A DNA stretch of 64,000 bases from Candidatus Thiodiazotropha sp. 'RUGA' (GTDB lineage Bacteria > Pseudomonadota > Gammaproteobacteria > Chromatiales > Chromatiaceae). The notes under the pieces are model-generated. The model ran no database searches and had not been told where the DNA came from. It saw only the letters and a list, made by a program, of their open reading frames with translations. Location: assembly GCA_016842065.1 (NCBI GenBank), contig JAEPDS010000012.1, forward strand, positions 1-64,000, written 5' to 3'. Within the stretch, counting starts at the first letter, position 1; each line of letters starts with the position of its first letter. Below are positions 17,006 to 25,525 of this stretch, piece after piece. Made by a program: the position numbers and the translations under genes.

Positions 17006-17014
17006 AATTAAATC

Positions 17015-17047
17015 AAGCACTTATGGTTCGCCCAGAGTGCTTTTTTT
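17015..17047 (+). terminator. Terminator of tRNA-Val
   Basis: AAGCACT (17015-17021) pairs with AGTGCTT (17036-17042), followed by a run of T. A homologous terminator follows the degenerate tRNA copy at 20621-20652. Confidence 0.8.
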
Positions 17048-17206
17048 ATGCAAAAAAGGCTCTGGGCTGAAAAATGCGTGCAGCCACTGGAGCAAAAGTA
17101 TTTATTAAGACTGATGTGGCCTTAGGCAGGCGCTGCTGCCTAAGGCCACCATTTTCTTACCCGTCAGCTTAGTTATCAGCTTAGCTATTCGAATAATCGT
17201 TACAAC

Positions 17207-17809
17207 TCAGTCTTCAACTTCCTCATAACCGGTAATCATGGCCTTTACATCAGCCCCTGGAGGATCGCTCATGGTAATTGCCAGGTAGAGGTGGGCAACC
17301 AGGAAGGTGAGCATGAGGAACGCGGCACCGGTGTGTATCAATGCAATCGCTCCAAGCGGTAACCACTCCAATCCGATACCACCCAGGTCCCCATAGAATA
17401 GATAGAGCAATCCGCTGATCCAGATAGCCGGCCCGATGAACAGGTGGAGACCGAGATAGGCTGACCTTTGTAATGGGTTATGCTTATGGCTGCGGTCTTT
17501 GTGGAAGGGGTGTCCCTTGCCCTGAAAGATCTCAAAAGCGTAGTACTTGACCATCGCCAGTATGCGCTCCATCGGCGATGGGATGTATTGCTTCCACTCC
17601 CCTGTGGTCAGGTGCCAAAACCAAGCGAAGGCCCACAAACCAATCAGGGTCCAGGCAGCAAAGCGGTGAATCTCAGCGGCCTGTTCCCAGCCTAACAGGG
17701 TAAAGGTGCCGTGTATCTCAAATCCGGTTATCAACATGAGGATAACCAGTGCGGCTTGGGACCAGTGCCAGAACCGTTCAAAGCCGGCATAGAGTTTTAC
17801 CATTGCCAT
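17207..17809 (-). CDS. Cytochrome b561-type quinone oxidoreductase subunit
   Basis: The ATG at 17809 overlaps the stop of the octaheme gene in TGATG, giving 200 residues. Four transmembrane helices carry histidines placed as in the cytochrome b561/hydrogenase b-type fold: FERFWHWSQAALVILMLITG, EIHRFAAWTLIGLWAFAWFWH, LGLHLFIGPAIWISGLLYLF and a fourth with HTGAAF and VAHLYLA. It would bind two b hemes and exchange electrons between quinone and the octaheme cytochrome with which it is translationally coupled. The direction of flow cannot be read. Confidence 0.85.
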   Translation of the reverse strand: MAMVKLYAGFERFWHWSQAALVILMLITGFEIHGTFTLLGWEQAAEIHRFAAWTLIGLWAFAWFWHLTTGEWKQYIPSPMERILAMVKYYAFEIFQGKGHPFHKDRSHKHNPLQRSAYLGLHLFIGPAIWISGLLYLFYGDLGGIGLEWLPLGAIALIHTGAAFLMLTFLVAHLYLAITMSDPPGADVKAMITGYEEVED

Positions 17810-19395
17810 CAGCTGCTCCTCCCCTTTTTGGAAACCATCCGTCCAAGACCATGTACCGTGACACCACCAAATGTGCCTAGTACCATCAACCATCCAATCA
17901 GGTCCAGGGTTTCGTTCCTGTCCCTTCCCGGCATGTAAAAACCACCGACACCGGCCAATCGGCCATTACGGTCATGACAATCAACACATCCCAGGGCGTT
18001 CTCCTTAGGCGCCACCATGTGAGTGACGGGCCAAAAATATTCGGTCTCTACAAATCCATATTCTCCGCTGAACTCCTTACCCCTCGCCATCAGACCAGCC
18101 TTCAGGGCTCTGCCCCAATCAAAGCTCTTCCAGAAAGCGTCCGGATCCTTACCGAATAGATGCGGTACAGCGAGGATTTTGTTCTTGCTGTCATAGGGCT
18201 GTTTGCCACGCATTACTTTGAAAGGCCAGATTCGGGAGTCAGGATCCTCGTAGCTGCCTTGGATCCGATTGATCGGTACCACGCCACTATCGTCTACTTG
18301 CTCACCAAACAACGTGTAACGCACATCACCGTCAAACCAGAAGTACTCCGGTACCACATTCTCTTCCCAGGTAAAGTCACCCTTCTTGAAGTGGTAAACT
18401 GCGTAGCCATCCTCCTTTTTTACCAGCGGTTTGCCATTGGCGTCCTTTCTACCGGCAGTGGACCAATCCCACCACATCTTGGTCTTGCGGCCACCACGAG
18501 CAAACTCTGGAACGTGGCAGGTGACACAGGCTACCTTATCGGTATGGCTGTTGAGTTTTGGATTCGCCTCTTCGCCGTGTGCTTCACTGCCATGGCAGGA
18601 CTCACAGGTGGCACGATTCTGATCCGGTTGCCCTGGAATCACCACGCCCCGTTCATCCGCTGGTTTTGGTGCATAGCGGCTACCGGCAATCTCATGGCCG
18701 CCCGTCGTATGACAAGTCTGGCAACTGAAATTCAGTCCTTCACTATCCATATGCACATCGGTAGCCCGGTTTGGCTTGTGCATGGAAGAGTCGAGGTGAC
18801 CGTGCTTGACGCCGTCTCCGCCACCACCGTAGAAGTGGCAGGCGCCGCAATTACTCCGGCCTGGCTTGCCAACTTTCTGTGCGATCAACTGCAAATCGGG
18901 GGGCTGACGAAGCTTGCCCTTTTTCGGTGGCCACTTCTTTGGTTCATAGTTGGGATGACCTGCACCGGTAGGAAATTTCTTATAGGTCCCGGTGGTATCA
19001 TGACAAACCAGGCAGTCCACATTTTGTTCTGAGCTGAGATCGAAGCTGTCGTCTTTCCAGCCGTAACCTATATGGCAACTGGTACAACGCGGCCAATTGG
19101 TAGCCGTGGCAACACAAAAATTATTGAGTACGTTCTTCTTACCAAGCGTCTGGCCAGTGAGTTGGTTTTCAAAAGCCCATGTCCAGTGCGTGGTTTTGTG
19201 CAGTTGTTTGGCCGCTTCGGTGTGACAAGAGAGACAAGCTTTGGTGACTTCCGGACCTGTCTCGAACTCCTCTTGGAGCTGTTCGAATTTACTGTGATCC
19301 GCTGTTGATTGAGTATCTTCAGCCCATATTGGGCCAACACACAAAAACAGCACGGCAGATAATAGCCATCTCAAACATGACTGTAAGCTTTTCAT
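17809..19395 (-). CDS. Octaheme c-type cytochrome of the tetrathionate reductase (OTR) family
   Basis: 528 residues with a signal peptide (MKSLQSCLRWLLSAVLFLCV), eight CXXCH motifs (CLSCH, CTSCH, CLVCH, CGACH, CQTCH, CESCH, CVTCH, CVDCH) and a C-terminal membrane helix (LIGWLMVLGTFGGVTVHG). The OTR family reduces tetrathionate, and in vitro also nitrite and hydroxylamine, in the periplasm. The coupled b561 gene provides the quinone link. An FNR-like TTGA-N6-TCAA palindrome lies 169 bp upstream. The true substrate here is open; in a sulfur oxidiser tetrathionate is attractive. Confidence 0.85.
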   Translation of the reverse strand: MKSLQSCLRWLLSAVLFLCVGPIWAEDTQSTADHSKFEQLQEEFETGPEVTKACLSCHTEAAKQLHKTTHWTWAFENQLTGQTLGKKNVLNNFCVATATNWPRCTSCHIGYGWKDDSFDLSSEQNVDCLVCHDTTGTYKKFPTGAGHPNYEPKKWPPKKGKLRQPPDLQLIAQKVGKPGRSNCGACHFYGGGGDGVKHGHLDSSMHKPNRATDVHMDSEGLNFSCQTCHTTGGHEIAGSRYAPKPADERGVVIPGQPDQNRATCESCHGSEAHGEEANPKLNSHTDKVACVTCHVPEFARGGRKTKMWWDWSTAGRKDANGKPLVKKEDGYAVYHFKKGDFTWEENVVPEYFWFDGDVRYTLFGEQVDDSGVVPINRIQGSYEDPDSRIWPFKVMRGKQPYDSKNKILAVPHLFGKDPDAFWKSFDWGRALKAGLMARGKEFSGEYGFVETEYFWPVTHMVAPKENALGCVDCHDRNGRLAGVGGFYMPGRDRNETLDLIGWLMVLGTFGGVTVHGLGRMVSKKGRSS

Positions 19396-19563
19396 GAATA
19401 CCCCCTGGGATACATTGAGGCAGACCGGCCAAACAGCTGATGGCGGTCATGAATCATGAAACTGCTTAGGATTATGTTGTCGCTTAGCTGTCAGGTTATT
19501 GTTATTTCAGACCTGCTTCTTTGTATTTATAGTCGATATTTTTTCACCTGTGACGTTCAATTA

Positions 19564-19577
19564 TTGAGTTTTGTCAA
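19564..19577. promoter_or_regulatory. FNR/CRP-type palindrome upstream of the octaheme operon
   Basis: TTGAGTTTTGTCAA shows the outer TTGA...TCAA symmetry of FNR-family sites (consensus TTGAT-N4-ATCAA), with G in place of the inner T/A. It lies between rquA and the octaheme gene, 169 bp before the latter's ATG. Anaerobic control is plausible but unproven. Confidence 0.4.
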
Positions 19578-19595
19578 TGAAAGGTGAATGATGGC

Positions 19596-20333
19596 TCAGC
19601 TGGCATGAAGATCTATGCTCGTCATCTGGTACAAGCCACCAAAAAAGAGTCGTTTCTTGATACCTGCCTGCTGTCTGTCCAGCCTGGCCCAATTCTCAAT
19701 ATCCTTGGACCAGAAGTTTTCGGCGTAAGGCTCTAGCAGTTTAAATACGCCTTTCATGAGATAGCGCATGGGATTCCAGATGGCTGGCAGGTGGTAATCA
19801 ACAAATACGATGCGACCGCCTTTGGCGGTAACCCGAACGGCCTCAGCAATGGTCGCCAGACGAACAGTTTCAGGCTGTTCATGTAACAGAAAGAAGACAA
19901 CGGTGTTATCAAACTCGCCATCCTGAAAATCCATCTTGCTGGAATCTTGTTGATGCAGCTTGACCTGGCCATGGTTGCCAAGCTTATTGTGCGTATTGTC
20001 CAGCTGGACTGGTGCCACATCGATGACGTCGAGTGTGGCGCCAGGCATCAGCTGTTGCGCCAGGCGCGGGGTGAAATCACCGTAAACACAGGCGACCTGC
20101 AGGGTTTTGCCTTCAATGGAGTGTCCAAGTTTCTCGAGTACGGCATCTCTGAGAATATTGAAATTGCCCCACAGGATCAGGTTGACCAGCCACTGCCGTT
20201 CAAAGAAGCGTACTGCCCTGGGGTGTAAATAGGCCCACCAGTACGCTTTTTCCAAATATGAAGGTATTTTTTTGTCACGATTGCTAGCGGGGGCCGTCAA
20301 TCTACTTGAATCCACTGTAGATGATCTCTGCAT
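19596..20333 (-). CDS. rquA: Rhodoquinone biosynthesis methyltransferase-like protein RquA
   Basis: 245 residues. The diagnostic N-terminal block YLEKAYWWAYLHPRAVRFFE and RQWLVNLILWGNF matches RquA. So does the unusual SAM-fold motif I, VACVYGDFTPRLAQQL, in which the Gly-rich loop of ordinary methyltransferases is replaced by VYGDFT. RquA converts ubiquinone to rhodoquinone, a low-potential quinone used for fumarate reduction and other anaerobic respiration. It lies next to the octaheme/b561 pair in the same orientation, consistent with a module for low-oxygen respiration. Confidence rests on recalled family motifs. Confidence 0.8.
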   Translation of the reverse strand: MQRSSTVDSSRLTAPASNRDKKIPSYLEKAYWWAYLHPRAVRFFERQWLVNLILWGNFNILRDAVLEKLGHSIEGKTLQVACVYGDFTPRLAQQLMPGATLDVIDVAPVQLDNTHNKLGNHGQVKLHQQDSSKMDFQDGEFDNTVVFFLLHEQPETVRLATIAEAVRVTAKGGRIVFVDYHLPAIWNPMRYLMKGVFKLLEPYAENFWSKDIENWARLDRQQAGIKKRLFFGGLYQMTSIDLHAS

Positions 20334-20381
20334 TTCTTGTTATTCACTGGTTCATTGAATCCGAAAGCTCAAGCATATGTC

Positions 20382-20419
20382 AAAAAAACCCATCAGGTTA
20401 ACCCTTTTATTTGTGATGG
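20382..20419 (-). terminator. Leftward intrinsic terminator-like hairpin
   Basis: On the minus strand CCATCA (20419-20414) pairs with TGATGG (20395-20390), followed by seven T (20388-20382). It would stop leftward transcripts, for example read-through from the anti-sigma operon, before they enter rquA. The loop is long (18 nt), so efficiency is uncertain. Confidence 0.4.
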
Positions 20420-20529
20420 TTTAAGGGTGTCTCATGTTCTCAGAGCCATATGCGAGAATCTGGTGCTATATCTGCTACTAAAACTAGAAATGCTATGAAC
20501 CATGTTGCTGACAGCATGTTAGAAAATAT

Positions 20530-20612
20530 GCGTAGCTCTGAGATCACCACATTGGTTTGTAGCTACCTTGACATGGTAGAGGTCGTAAGTTCGACTCCAA
20601 TTGCGCCTACCA
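20530..20612 (+). pseudogene. Degenerate tRNA-Val copy with an insertion in the D-arm
   Basis: The segment from 20562 to 20612 repeats the 3' two-thirds of tRNA-Val (anticodon arm with GAC, T-arm and ACCA end) with only a few changes. Upstream, GCGTAGCTC (20530-20538) and TTGGTT (20552-20557) match the D-arm, but about 13 extra bases separate them and the acceptor 5' strand no longer pairs. It therefore cannot fold as a working tRNA. Confidence 0.75.
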
Positions 20613-20864
20613 ATTAAATCAAGGACTTATGGTCAGGCATAAGTGCTTTTTTTGGCGTTAAGCATTGGATCGAGAGTTTGAGGTACGGATAGTTTAGGAT
20701 AATCTCACCAGGGATACTGGATTGACAATGCTGGTCGAAGCCCGTCAATTTAGGCAATATTCCAAGGTTCATCTGTCCATGGGTCCATAACAGGTGCCCA
20801 CCCGAATAATGTGGTCGCGGAGTGTGTCTGGTAGATAGCTGGGGCTAAGGACAAACAATCACCA
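20613..20864 (+). other. Duplicated tRNA terminator and otherwise gene-free stretch
   Basis: At 20621-20652 the stem AAGGACTTATG/CATAAGTGCTT with a T run repeats the terminator found after the intact tRNA-Val (17015-17047), together with the preceding ATTAAATCAAG. Homology between the two loci thus extends beyond the tRNA itself. The rest up to 20864 shows no gene or clear site. Confidence 0.6.
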
Positions 20865-21635
20865 TTAAAAATTGAGTTGATTGTAGACAGATTCAGCCAT
20901 CGGACGTAGCTGATCCTTTCTCATATCACCGGCGATTGCGTATTCGATGGCATCATCAACCCAGTAGAACACCGATACCTCATTTTGTTTGGCATAATGG
21001 AATGCACTGCTGTTTCCAGTTGAGTGGCAGGCGTAGAGAATGATGCGCTGACCATGTTCGTCTTCGTACATCAGTAAGGCGCCAGGACCATCATCGGATG
21101 AAATCAATCTTCCACCAAGCAGTTGCATATTGTGGGATTCCAAACGGGGTATGATGATTTGACGTCCCATGCGTTTGCTCAGCCAGCTGACCAGGTGATC
21201 CTGTTCGTTAGCGGAAACTTCAACCGGATGGCGAACCTCGGGAGCATATACAGCGTAGGCCATAGCGGCTTCGGTCACCACATGGTCGAGCTCTTTCTCA
21301 GCCGTCACCGGCACCAGGGTTTGATTCAAGCCGAGATAAAAGCCGGAAAACAGTCCGATTGCCAGCAGGATCAAGGCTGCAGCCATCTGCTTTACGATCG
21401 GCCAGTATTTGTGGCGAGGTCTTGTCTGGAGTAGTGCCGGTGGTATGGGTTCCTCGAGCATTGGATCATAGAGCTGTTTGAGTAGGCTGTTGATCTGCTG
21501 GTACTCATCAACCTGGCGACACGCCTCTGGATTTTTCGTCAGATGGTTTTCGACACTTTCTGCCGTGGCACTGTCGAGTTGATTGTCCACATAGGCATGC
21601 AGTTTTTCCTGTTCCGGTGTGAGGGTCTGTTTCAT
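20865..21635 (-). CDS. Transmembrane anti-sigma factor
   Basis: 256 residues. The cytoplasmic N-terminus (about residues 1-75) has the helical anti-sigma pattern (EQEKLHAYVDNQLDSATAES, then NHLTKNPEACRQVDEYQQIN). One membrane helix lies at about 85-107 (MAAALILLAIGLFSGFYLGL), followed by a periplasmic domain of about 150 residues. It would hold the ECF sigma factor encoded just upstream at the membrane until a periplasmic signal frees it. The two genes overlap by 4 bp. No classical HxxxCxxC zinc motif is present. Confidence 0.85.
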   Translation of the reverse strand: MKQTLTPEQEKLHAYVDNQLDSATAESVENHLTKNPEACRQVDEYQQINSLLKQLYDPMLEEPIPPALLQTRPRHKYWPIVKQMAAALILLAIGLFSGFYLGLNQTLVPVTAEKELDHVVTEAAMAYAVYAPEVRHPVEVSANEQDHLVSWLSKRMGRQIIIPRLESHNMQLLGGRLISSDDGPGALLMYEDEHGQRIILYACHSTGNSSAFHYAKQNEVSVFYWVDDAIEYAIAGDMRKDQLRPMAESVYNQLNF

Positions 21636-22144
21636 TTGATACGCCTCAATTTTGCTGGCTCTTCACCACGCAGTATCTGGCGCAGAGCTTCCCGTGCCCG
21701 ATGCAGGCGGGACATCACGGTACCCGTCGCGATATTCAGTACCTGTGCCACCTCTTCATAACGCATGCCTTCAACGCAGACCAGCATCAGGATCTCACGC
21801 TGATCATCGCTGAGTTTGCTCAATGCGCGCTCCAGGTCACGTATCTGTATCATGCCTTCCTGCCCTGACTGCTTATGATCAGCGGTCTCAGACTGTTCTA
21901 GGGACTCCCAAGTCGTGCTGGGACGTCTGCCACGCAGGTTGCTGACATGGAGATTGTGCATGATGGTGAACAGCCAGGCGCGTAGATTGGTGTTGCTCTT
22001 CCATTGGTGCATCCGACTCAAGGCGCGGTCAAGACAGTCCTGCACCAGGTCATCACTCTGGTGCGGATCCCGGGTCAGGGATCGGGCGTAACGTCGCAGA
22101 TGCGGAATGTTGTCGATTAGTAATTTGGAAAAATGGTCCGCCAT
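21632..22144 (-). CDS. ECF-type RNA polymerase sigma factor
   Basis: 170 residues with sigma region 2 (LRRYARSLTRDPHQSDDLVQ, then NTNLRAWLFTIMHNLHVSNL) and region 4 (LSDDQREILMLVCVEGMRYE, then VAQVLNIATGTVMSRLHRAR). It directs RNA polymerase to stress or envelope-response promoters. The downstream overlapping gene encodes its anti-sigma factor. Genes of its regulon are not evident nearby. Confidence 0.92.
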   Translation of the reverse strand: MADHFSKLLIDNIPHLRRYARSLTRDPHQSDDLVQDCLDRALSRMHQWKSNTNLRAWLFTIMHNLHVSNLRGRRPSTTWESLEQSETADHKQSGQEGMIQIRDLERALSKLSDDQREILMLVCVEGMRYEEVAQVLNIATGTVMSRLHRAREALRQILRGEEPAKLRRIK

Positions 22145-22451
22145 AGATTCATTATAATCAGCTCATTGTACAAACATTACTCGGTTTTGGGTGATTTCGT
22201 CACCACCTCGGGTTCCCACACAGACTGATCAGCTCGAAATGCTCAGTGGTATGTTTAGCCGATAGGATCCATTCTGACAAACCAACCCTCATGAGTGGCC
22301 TAACTGATGCATCAAATATGTTCCAATTTCATGTTTTACCAACACTATTTTCGTAATGTTGGTGAAGCTACTAGTGATATTAACGGTAAATTATGGGAAA
22401 TATTCCATGAATTGTCAGTGGGCGGCCCTCAGCCGCCCACATCATCCATCC
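22145..22451. other. Gene-free stretch with a hairpin and a partial palindrome
   Basis: No gene is supported. GTGGGCGGC (22418-22426) and GCCGCCCAC (22432-22440) form a perfect 9-bp stem with a 5-nt loop, 12 bp beyond the stop of the leftward DUF5666 gene. It probably acts as its transcription end, although no T-run follows. TGGGAAATATTCCA at 22394-22407 resembles the palindrome on the other side of that gene. Confidence 0.5.
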
Positions 22452-23897
22452 TCAATCCTCGAATTCCACCTCATCGGCGCTACCGTTTCCAGGTTCATCA
22501 TCCTTGATTTTTACCAGTGAACCCAGGGACAGGCTGTTGTAGAAACTTTCAGCGCTTATCGGTGAATCATTGATGTCTTCAAACTGGGTGGATGCGGAAG
22601 TGAAGAATGTCACCCCCAGAATGGTAATCGAGCTGTTGGCTGTAAAATCTTCAACCGGCCCCTGCAAAACCAGGTCGTCGGCATCATCACGTCTGAGTTC
22701 GGTCAGTACCACTTGGCTGCTGCCATCCAGCAAACCTCGTACTTCGATGAAATCACCACTGGCCAGGTCAGTGAGTGAGAGGGATTCTACCGCTTTGGTC
22801 TTGTCCTCCATGCGTGTCCGGTTGTCGACGAAGACGGTAACACTACCGCTGCTCAGTCTCAGCGTAATCGAGTTATCCTCGCTGGATACACCATCCACAT
22901 GGGCATCGATTTCAATATCTGTACCGCCCCCACCGCGTGCCTCAATGGTTAATGCCTCGAGTGTTCCTTCCACAATCGGTCCCTCGGCTTCAACCTTGAT
23001 GCCGTTGGCTAATGTCAGGCTGGCCGGTGAGAAAACAGCGGTGGAGGCATCAACGGTTCTGCCTGAGATTCTGAAATTCGAGTCGTCGACATAATCGGTG
23101 ATGATACCTTCCAGGCTGACCTTACTGATACTGTCATCCAGCGCGGCATCTTCATGGGCTACGCGGGTCGCTTGGATTTCATCATTTGTGCCGAGTGTGC
23201 CTTTGACCTCGACCAGGTCCCCATCAGAGAGGGTGCCTGTCAAACGGCTGAGGTCGGTGCTGATACCGTCGGGGTCGTAATGGATGGTAATCCCGTTAAT
23301 TTGAAAGCTTTCTGCAGTACTGTTGCTGACCGTTCCCTTCAACTCGATTTCACTCACACCAGCGGTAAAACGCTCTTTGTTTTCGAGAAATGTAGCATTC
23401 AGAACCAGTGAGCCATCATAGAATCCGCTGACCTCAACAAGGTCACCATTGGCCAGGCTGTCGAATGTCGTGTCGTGAAAACTGGTGCCGACCCTGTCAA
23501 CGGTTACGCTAACGCCCAGTAGTGTGAAGGTTTTGGTTTGACCATCCGAATCGCTAACAAGATTGGCAACCGGCCCCTGTAACTCATTGTCAAATACGAT
23601 GCTGCTGGCGTTGCCTGTATTGTCATCGTTCAAGGTGGCAGTTACGGTAACCACCATGCCCAGCCTGAGATCGCTCTCGGCGCCTGGACTGTCATCGACC
23701 GTGAATTCAGTTGAATTGGTATGATAGCGAACACCGTTGACATAGACACTGCCAAATCCGGTGATCGCACCCCTGGCGGTTATCGAGGAATCACTTGTGC
23801 TACTGCTTCCACCACCACCACCGCCACCACAGGCGGTGAGGGTTAGGCAGGATATCAACAGCGGATAAAGGATTTTTGGTTTTAGGCTCGATCGCAT
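22452..23897 (-). CDS. Lipoprotein with DUF5666 repeats
   Basis: 481 residues. A lipoprotein signal ends in LTLTACGGGGGGG, with the Cys as lipidation site followed by a glycine and serine linker. The remainder consists of about five to six repeats of 70-80 residues with the DUF5666 pattern (for example RGAITGFGSVYVNGVRY, then DLRLGMVVTVTATL, LVEVSGFYDGS and FIEVRGLLDGS), predicted OB-like beta barrels. Function is unknown; it is likely an envelope protein. Its transcription is leftward, away from the cytochrome locus. Confidence 0.8.
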   Translation of the reverse strand: MRSSLKPKILYPLLISCLTLTACGGGGGGGSSSTSDSSITARGAITGFGSVYVNGVRYHTNSTEFTVDDSPGAESDLRLGMVVTVTATLNDDNTGNASSIVFDNELQGPVANLVSDSDGQTKTFTLLGVSVTVDRVGTSFHDTTFDSLANGDLVEVSGFYDGSLVLNATFLENKERFTAGVSEIELKGTVSNSTAESFQINGITIHYDPDGISTDLSRLTGTLSDGDLVEVKGTLGTNDEIQATRVAHEDAALDDSISKVSLEGIITDYVDDSNFRISGRTVDASTAVFSPASLTLANGIKVEAEGPIVEGTLEALTIEARGGGGTDIEIDAHVDGVSSEDNSITLRLSSGSVTVFVDNRTRMEDKTKAVESLSLTDLASGDFIEVRGLLDGSSQVVLTELRRDDADDLVLQGPVEDFTANSSITILGVTFFTSASTQFEDINDSPISAESFYNSLSLGSLVKIKDDEPGNGSADEVEFED

Positions 23898-24373
23898 GGT
23901 CTCGGCTCCTGTTTGAATCTTGGTTTTTAACTTTGCAGGTCAGAAATTCGGGGAGTGGTTCATATTGACCCTCAGTTAGATAAACGCCATGAATGGGAAA
24001 ATATTCCCAAAACTTATTTTGTGTTATTTAAATAAACACTATCTTGTTGATTTTGATGAGATTAAATAGGTAATCAGGCAGTGGTGTAGGGCACTTTCAG
24101 GACAACTGGCGTATCGGGTAGTTTCAATGGACTGACCTGTCCGGAATGAGGAAAGGATTTTACTGTCTGAGATAACCGCAGAACGTGGTGGTGGATTGTG
24201 TCCGGACTGTTTACGAGATCCTGCCAACCCTTGCACCATTGACATCACTGATGAGTCGGAATTGGCGACAAATCTGCGAAAAAGAGGCGGGGATTGGTTC
24301 TGCGTCCCTGCAATTGATCTGACCGGCACTCATGCTATGTACTGCAAGCCGCAATGTAGCGTAGCGTTACAAA
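23898..24373. other. Gene-free stretch with a perfect spaced palindrome
   Basis: TGGGAA (23994-23999) and TTCCCA (24004-24009) form an inverted repeat with spacer AATA, 97 bp upstream of the DUF5666 start, a fitting place for an operator. Frames longer than 70 codons exist on both strands at 24039-24432, but their composition looks random and none has a ribosome site, so I do not call a gene. Confidence 0.4.
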
Positions 24374-25501
24374 TCACTGGTATTGAGCAAGTCCGGAGTA
24401 GCCTTCGTCTTCGGCTAACCCGGCAGGCCTGAAAACCTCAACCTTGCGAAAGAACTGATCGACCAGATAGATGCGTCCATCCTCATCAACATCGATGCCT
24501 GCCGGCAGCATGTACTTGGCCGGTCCTGCCGTTTCGGAACGCGTACCAAGATATAGCAGCAACTCCCCATTTGGGGTGAAGATCTGAAAATTTCCAAATG
24601 CGGCATCGACAACGTAAATATTCCCTGCGTTATCGGAGGCAATTCCTTTGGGGCGCGAGAATTGACCCAAGTGTCTTCCCGGTGTCCCCCAGCTGCGGAT
24701 GTTTTCACCCTGTTGGTCGATCACCTGCACCCGGAAGTTACCGCCATCGGTGACGTAGAGGTGGTTGTTTTGACCTACAGCGACATCTCTGGGGAGATTG
24801 AATTCACCGGATTTTGTACCGCGACTACCAAGGGTGCGCAGGTGTGATCGACTGTGTGTATCGTATACCGCAACACGATGCCGTTTCGATTTAACCCCAC
24901 CGATATCAACCACAAAGACGGTACTGCCGTCGCCACTGACTTCAACGCCGCTTGGTCGGTCCATCTCATTGGAAAGATCAATGTCGTAACGCCATTTACC
25001 GTTGCGATCGTAGAGCATTACCTTTTTTAAATGAATATCGCACACATAGAGATTTCCCTGGTTATCTGTAGCAACTCCCAATGGCTTGAACAAGTCGCTG
25101 GCATCTCCACTGTCACCAATGATGATGGATTCACCCGAGACAAAATCGAGAGCAAACACAACCCGATGTACAGTATCACTGATAAACAGTCGTCCCTGGT
25201 GAACGGCGATATCGAAAGGTTTGGCAAAAGCGTAGCCATCACGCTGGTCGGCGCCGGTGAGAATACTCTTCAGGCGTGACATTTTGTCTGCGAGTTTGAC
25301 CGCACCTGTGCCAAATATCGTTCTTTCATAATAGTAACGGGGTTGATCAGGTGGTGCCGGAAAGGCGATGGGTTTCGGTTTTTTCGTTTCAGGACTACCA
25401 GCGCATCCTGCGATCAGTATTAGGATTACAAAAGGAAGGATTGCTTTCGAACCCTTTACTATAAGATCATTGTATGAGCGTGTGTTGAGTTTATATCTCA
25501 T
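24374..25501 (-). CDS. NHL-repeat beta-propeller lipoprotein
   Basis: With the ATG at 25501 the protein has 375 residues. The lipoprotein signal ends in LILIAGC. Residues about 95-370 hold five to six NHL repeats with recurring LYVCDIHLKKVMLYDRNG-, LYVTDGGNFRVQVID- and IYVVDAAFGNFQIF-type strands, which fold into a six-bladed propeller. It is a paralogue of the lipoprotein at 35695-36762 and divergent from a triheme cytochrome. NHL-propeller genes also accompany multiheme filament cytochrome genes such as omcS in Geobacter, so a periplasmic or outer-membrane scaffold role is plausible. Confidence 0.85.
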   Translation of the reverse strand: MRYKLNTRSYNDLIVKGSKAILPFVILILIAGCAGSPETKKPKPIAFPAPPDQPRYYYERTIFGTGAVKLADKMSRLKSILTGADQRDGYAFAKPFDIAVHQGRLFISDTVHRVVFALDFVSGESIIIGDSGDASDLFKPLGVATDNQGNLYVCDIHLKKVMLYDRNGKWRYDIDLSNEMDRPSGVEVSGDGSTVFVVDIGGVKSKRHRVAVYDTHSRSHLRTLGSRGTKSGEFNLPRDVAVGQNNHLYVTDGGNFRVQVIDQQGENIRSWGTPGRHLGQFSRPKGIASDNAGNIYVVDAAFGNFQIFTPNGELLLYLGTRSETAGPAKYMLPAGIDVDEDGRIYLVDQFFRKVEVFRPAGLAEDEGYSGLAQYQ

Positions 25502-25525
25502 CGATAGTACCAATTAATAACTGTG

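Noticed and set aside
18160-19032. A 290-codon frame opposite the octaheme cytochrome gene
   Set aside because: It is the mirror of a strongly supported gene with eight heme motifs; its translation has no recognisable domain and no ribosome binding site.
20562-20612. The tRNA-Val 3' part as a pure integrase attachment site (attR)
   Set aside because: D-arm sequence is also present, displaced by about 13 bases, and the terminator is duplicated too, so a whole degenerate tRNA gene is more likely. No integrase gene lies in the enclosed segment.
24039-24432. Frames of 78 and 96 codons on both strands in the gap left of the NHL gene
   Set aside because: No start signals, no similarity to known patterns, and the rightward one runs into the end of the NHL gene antisense.
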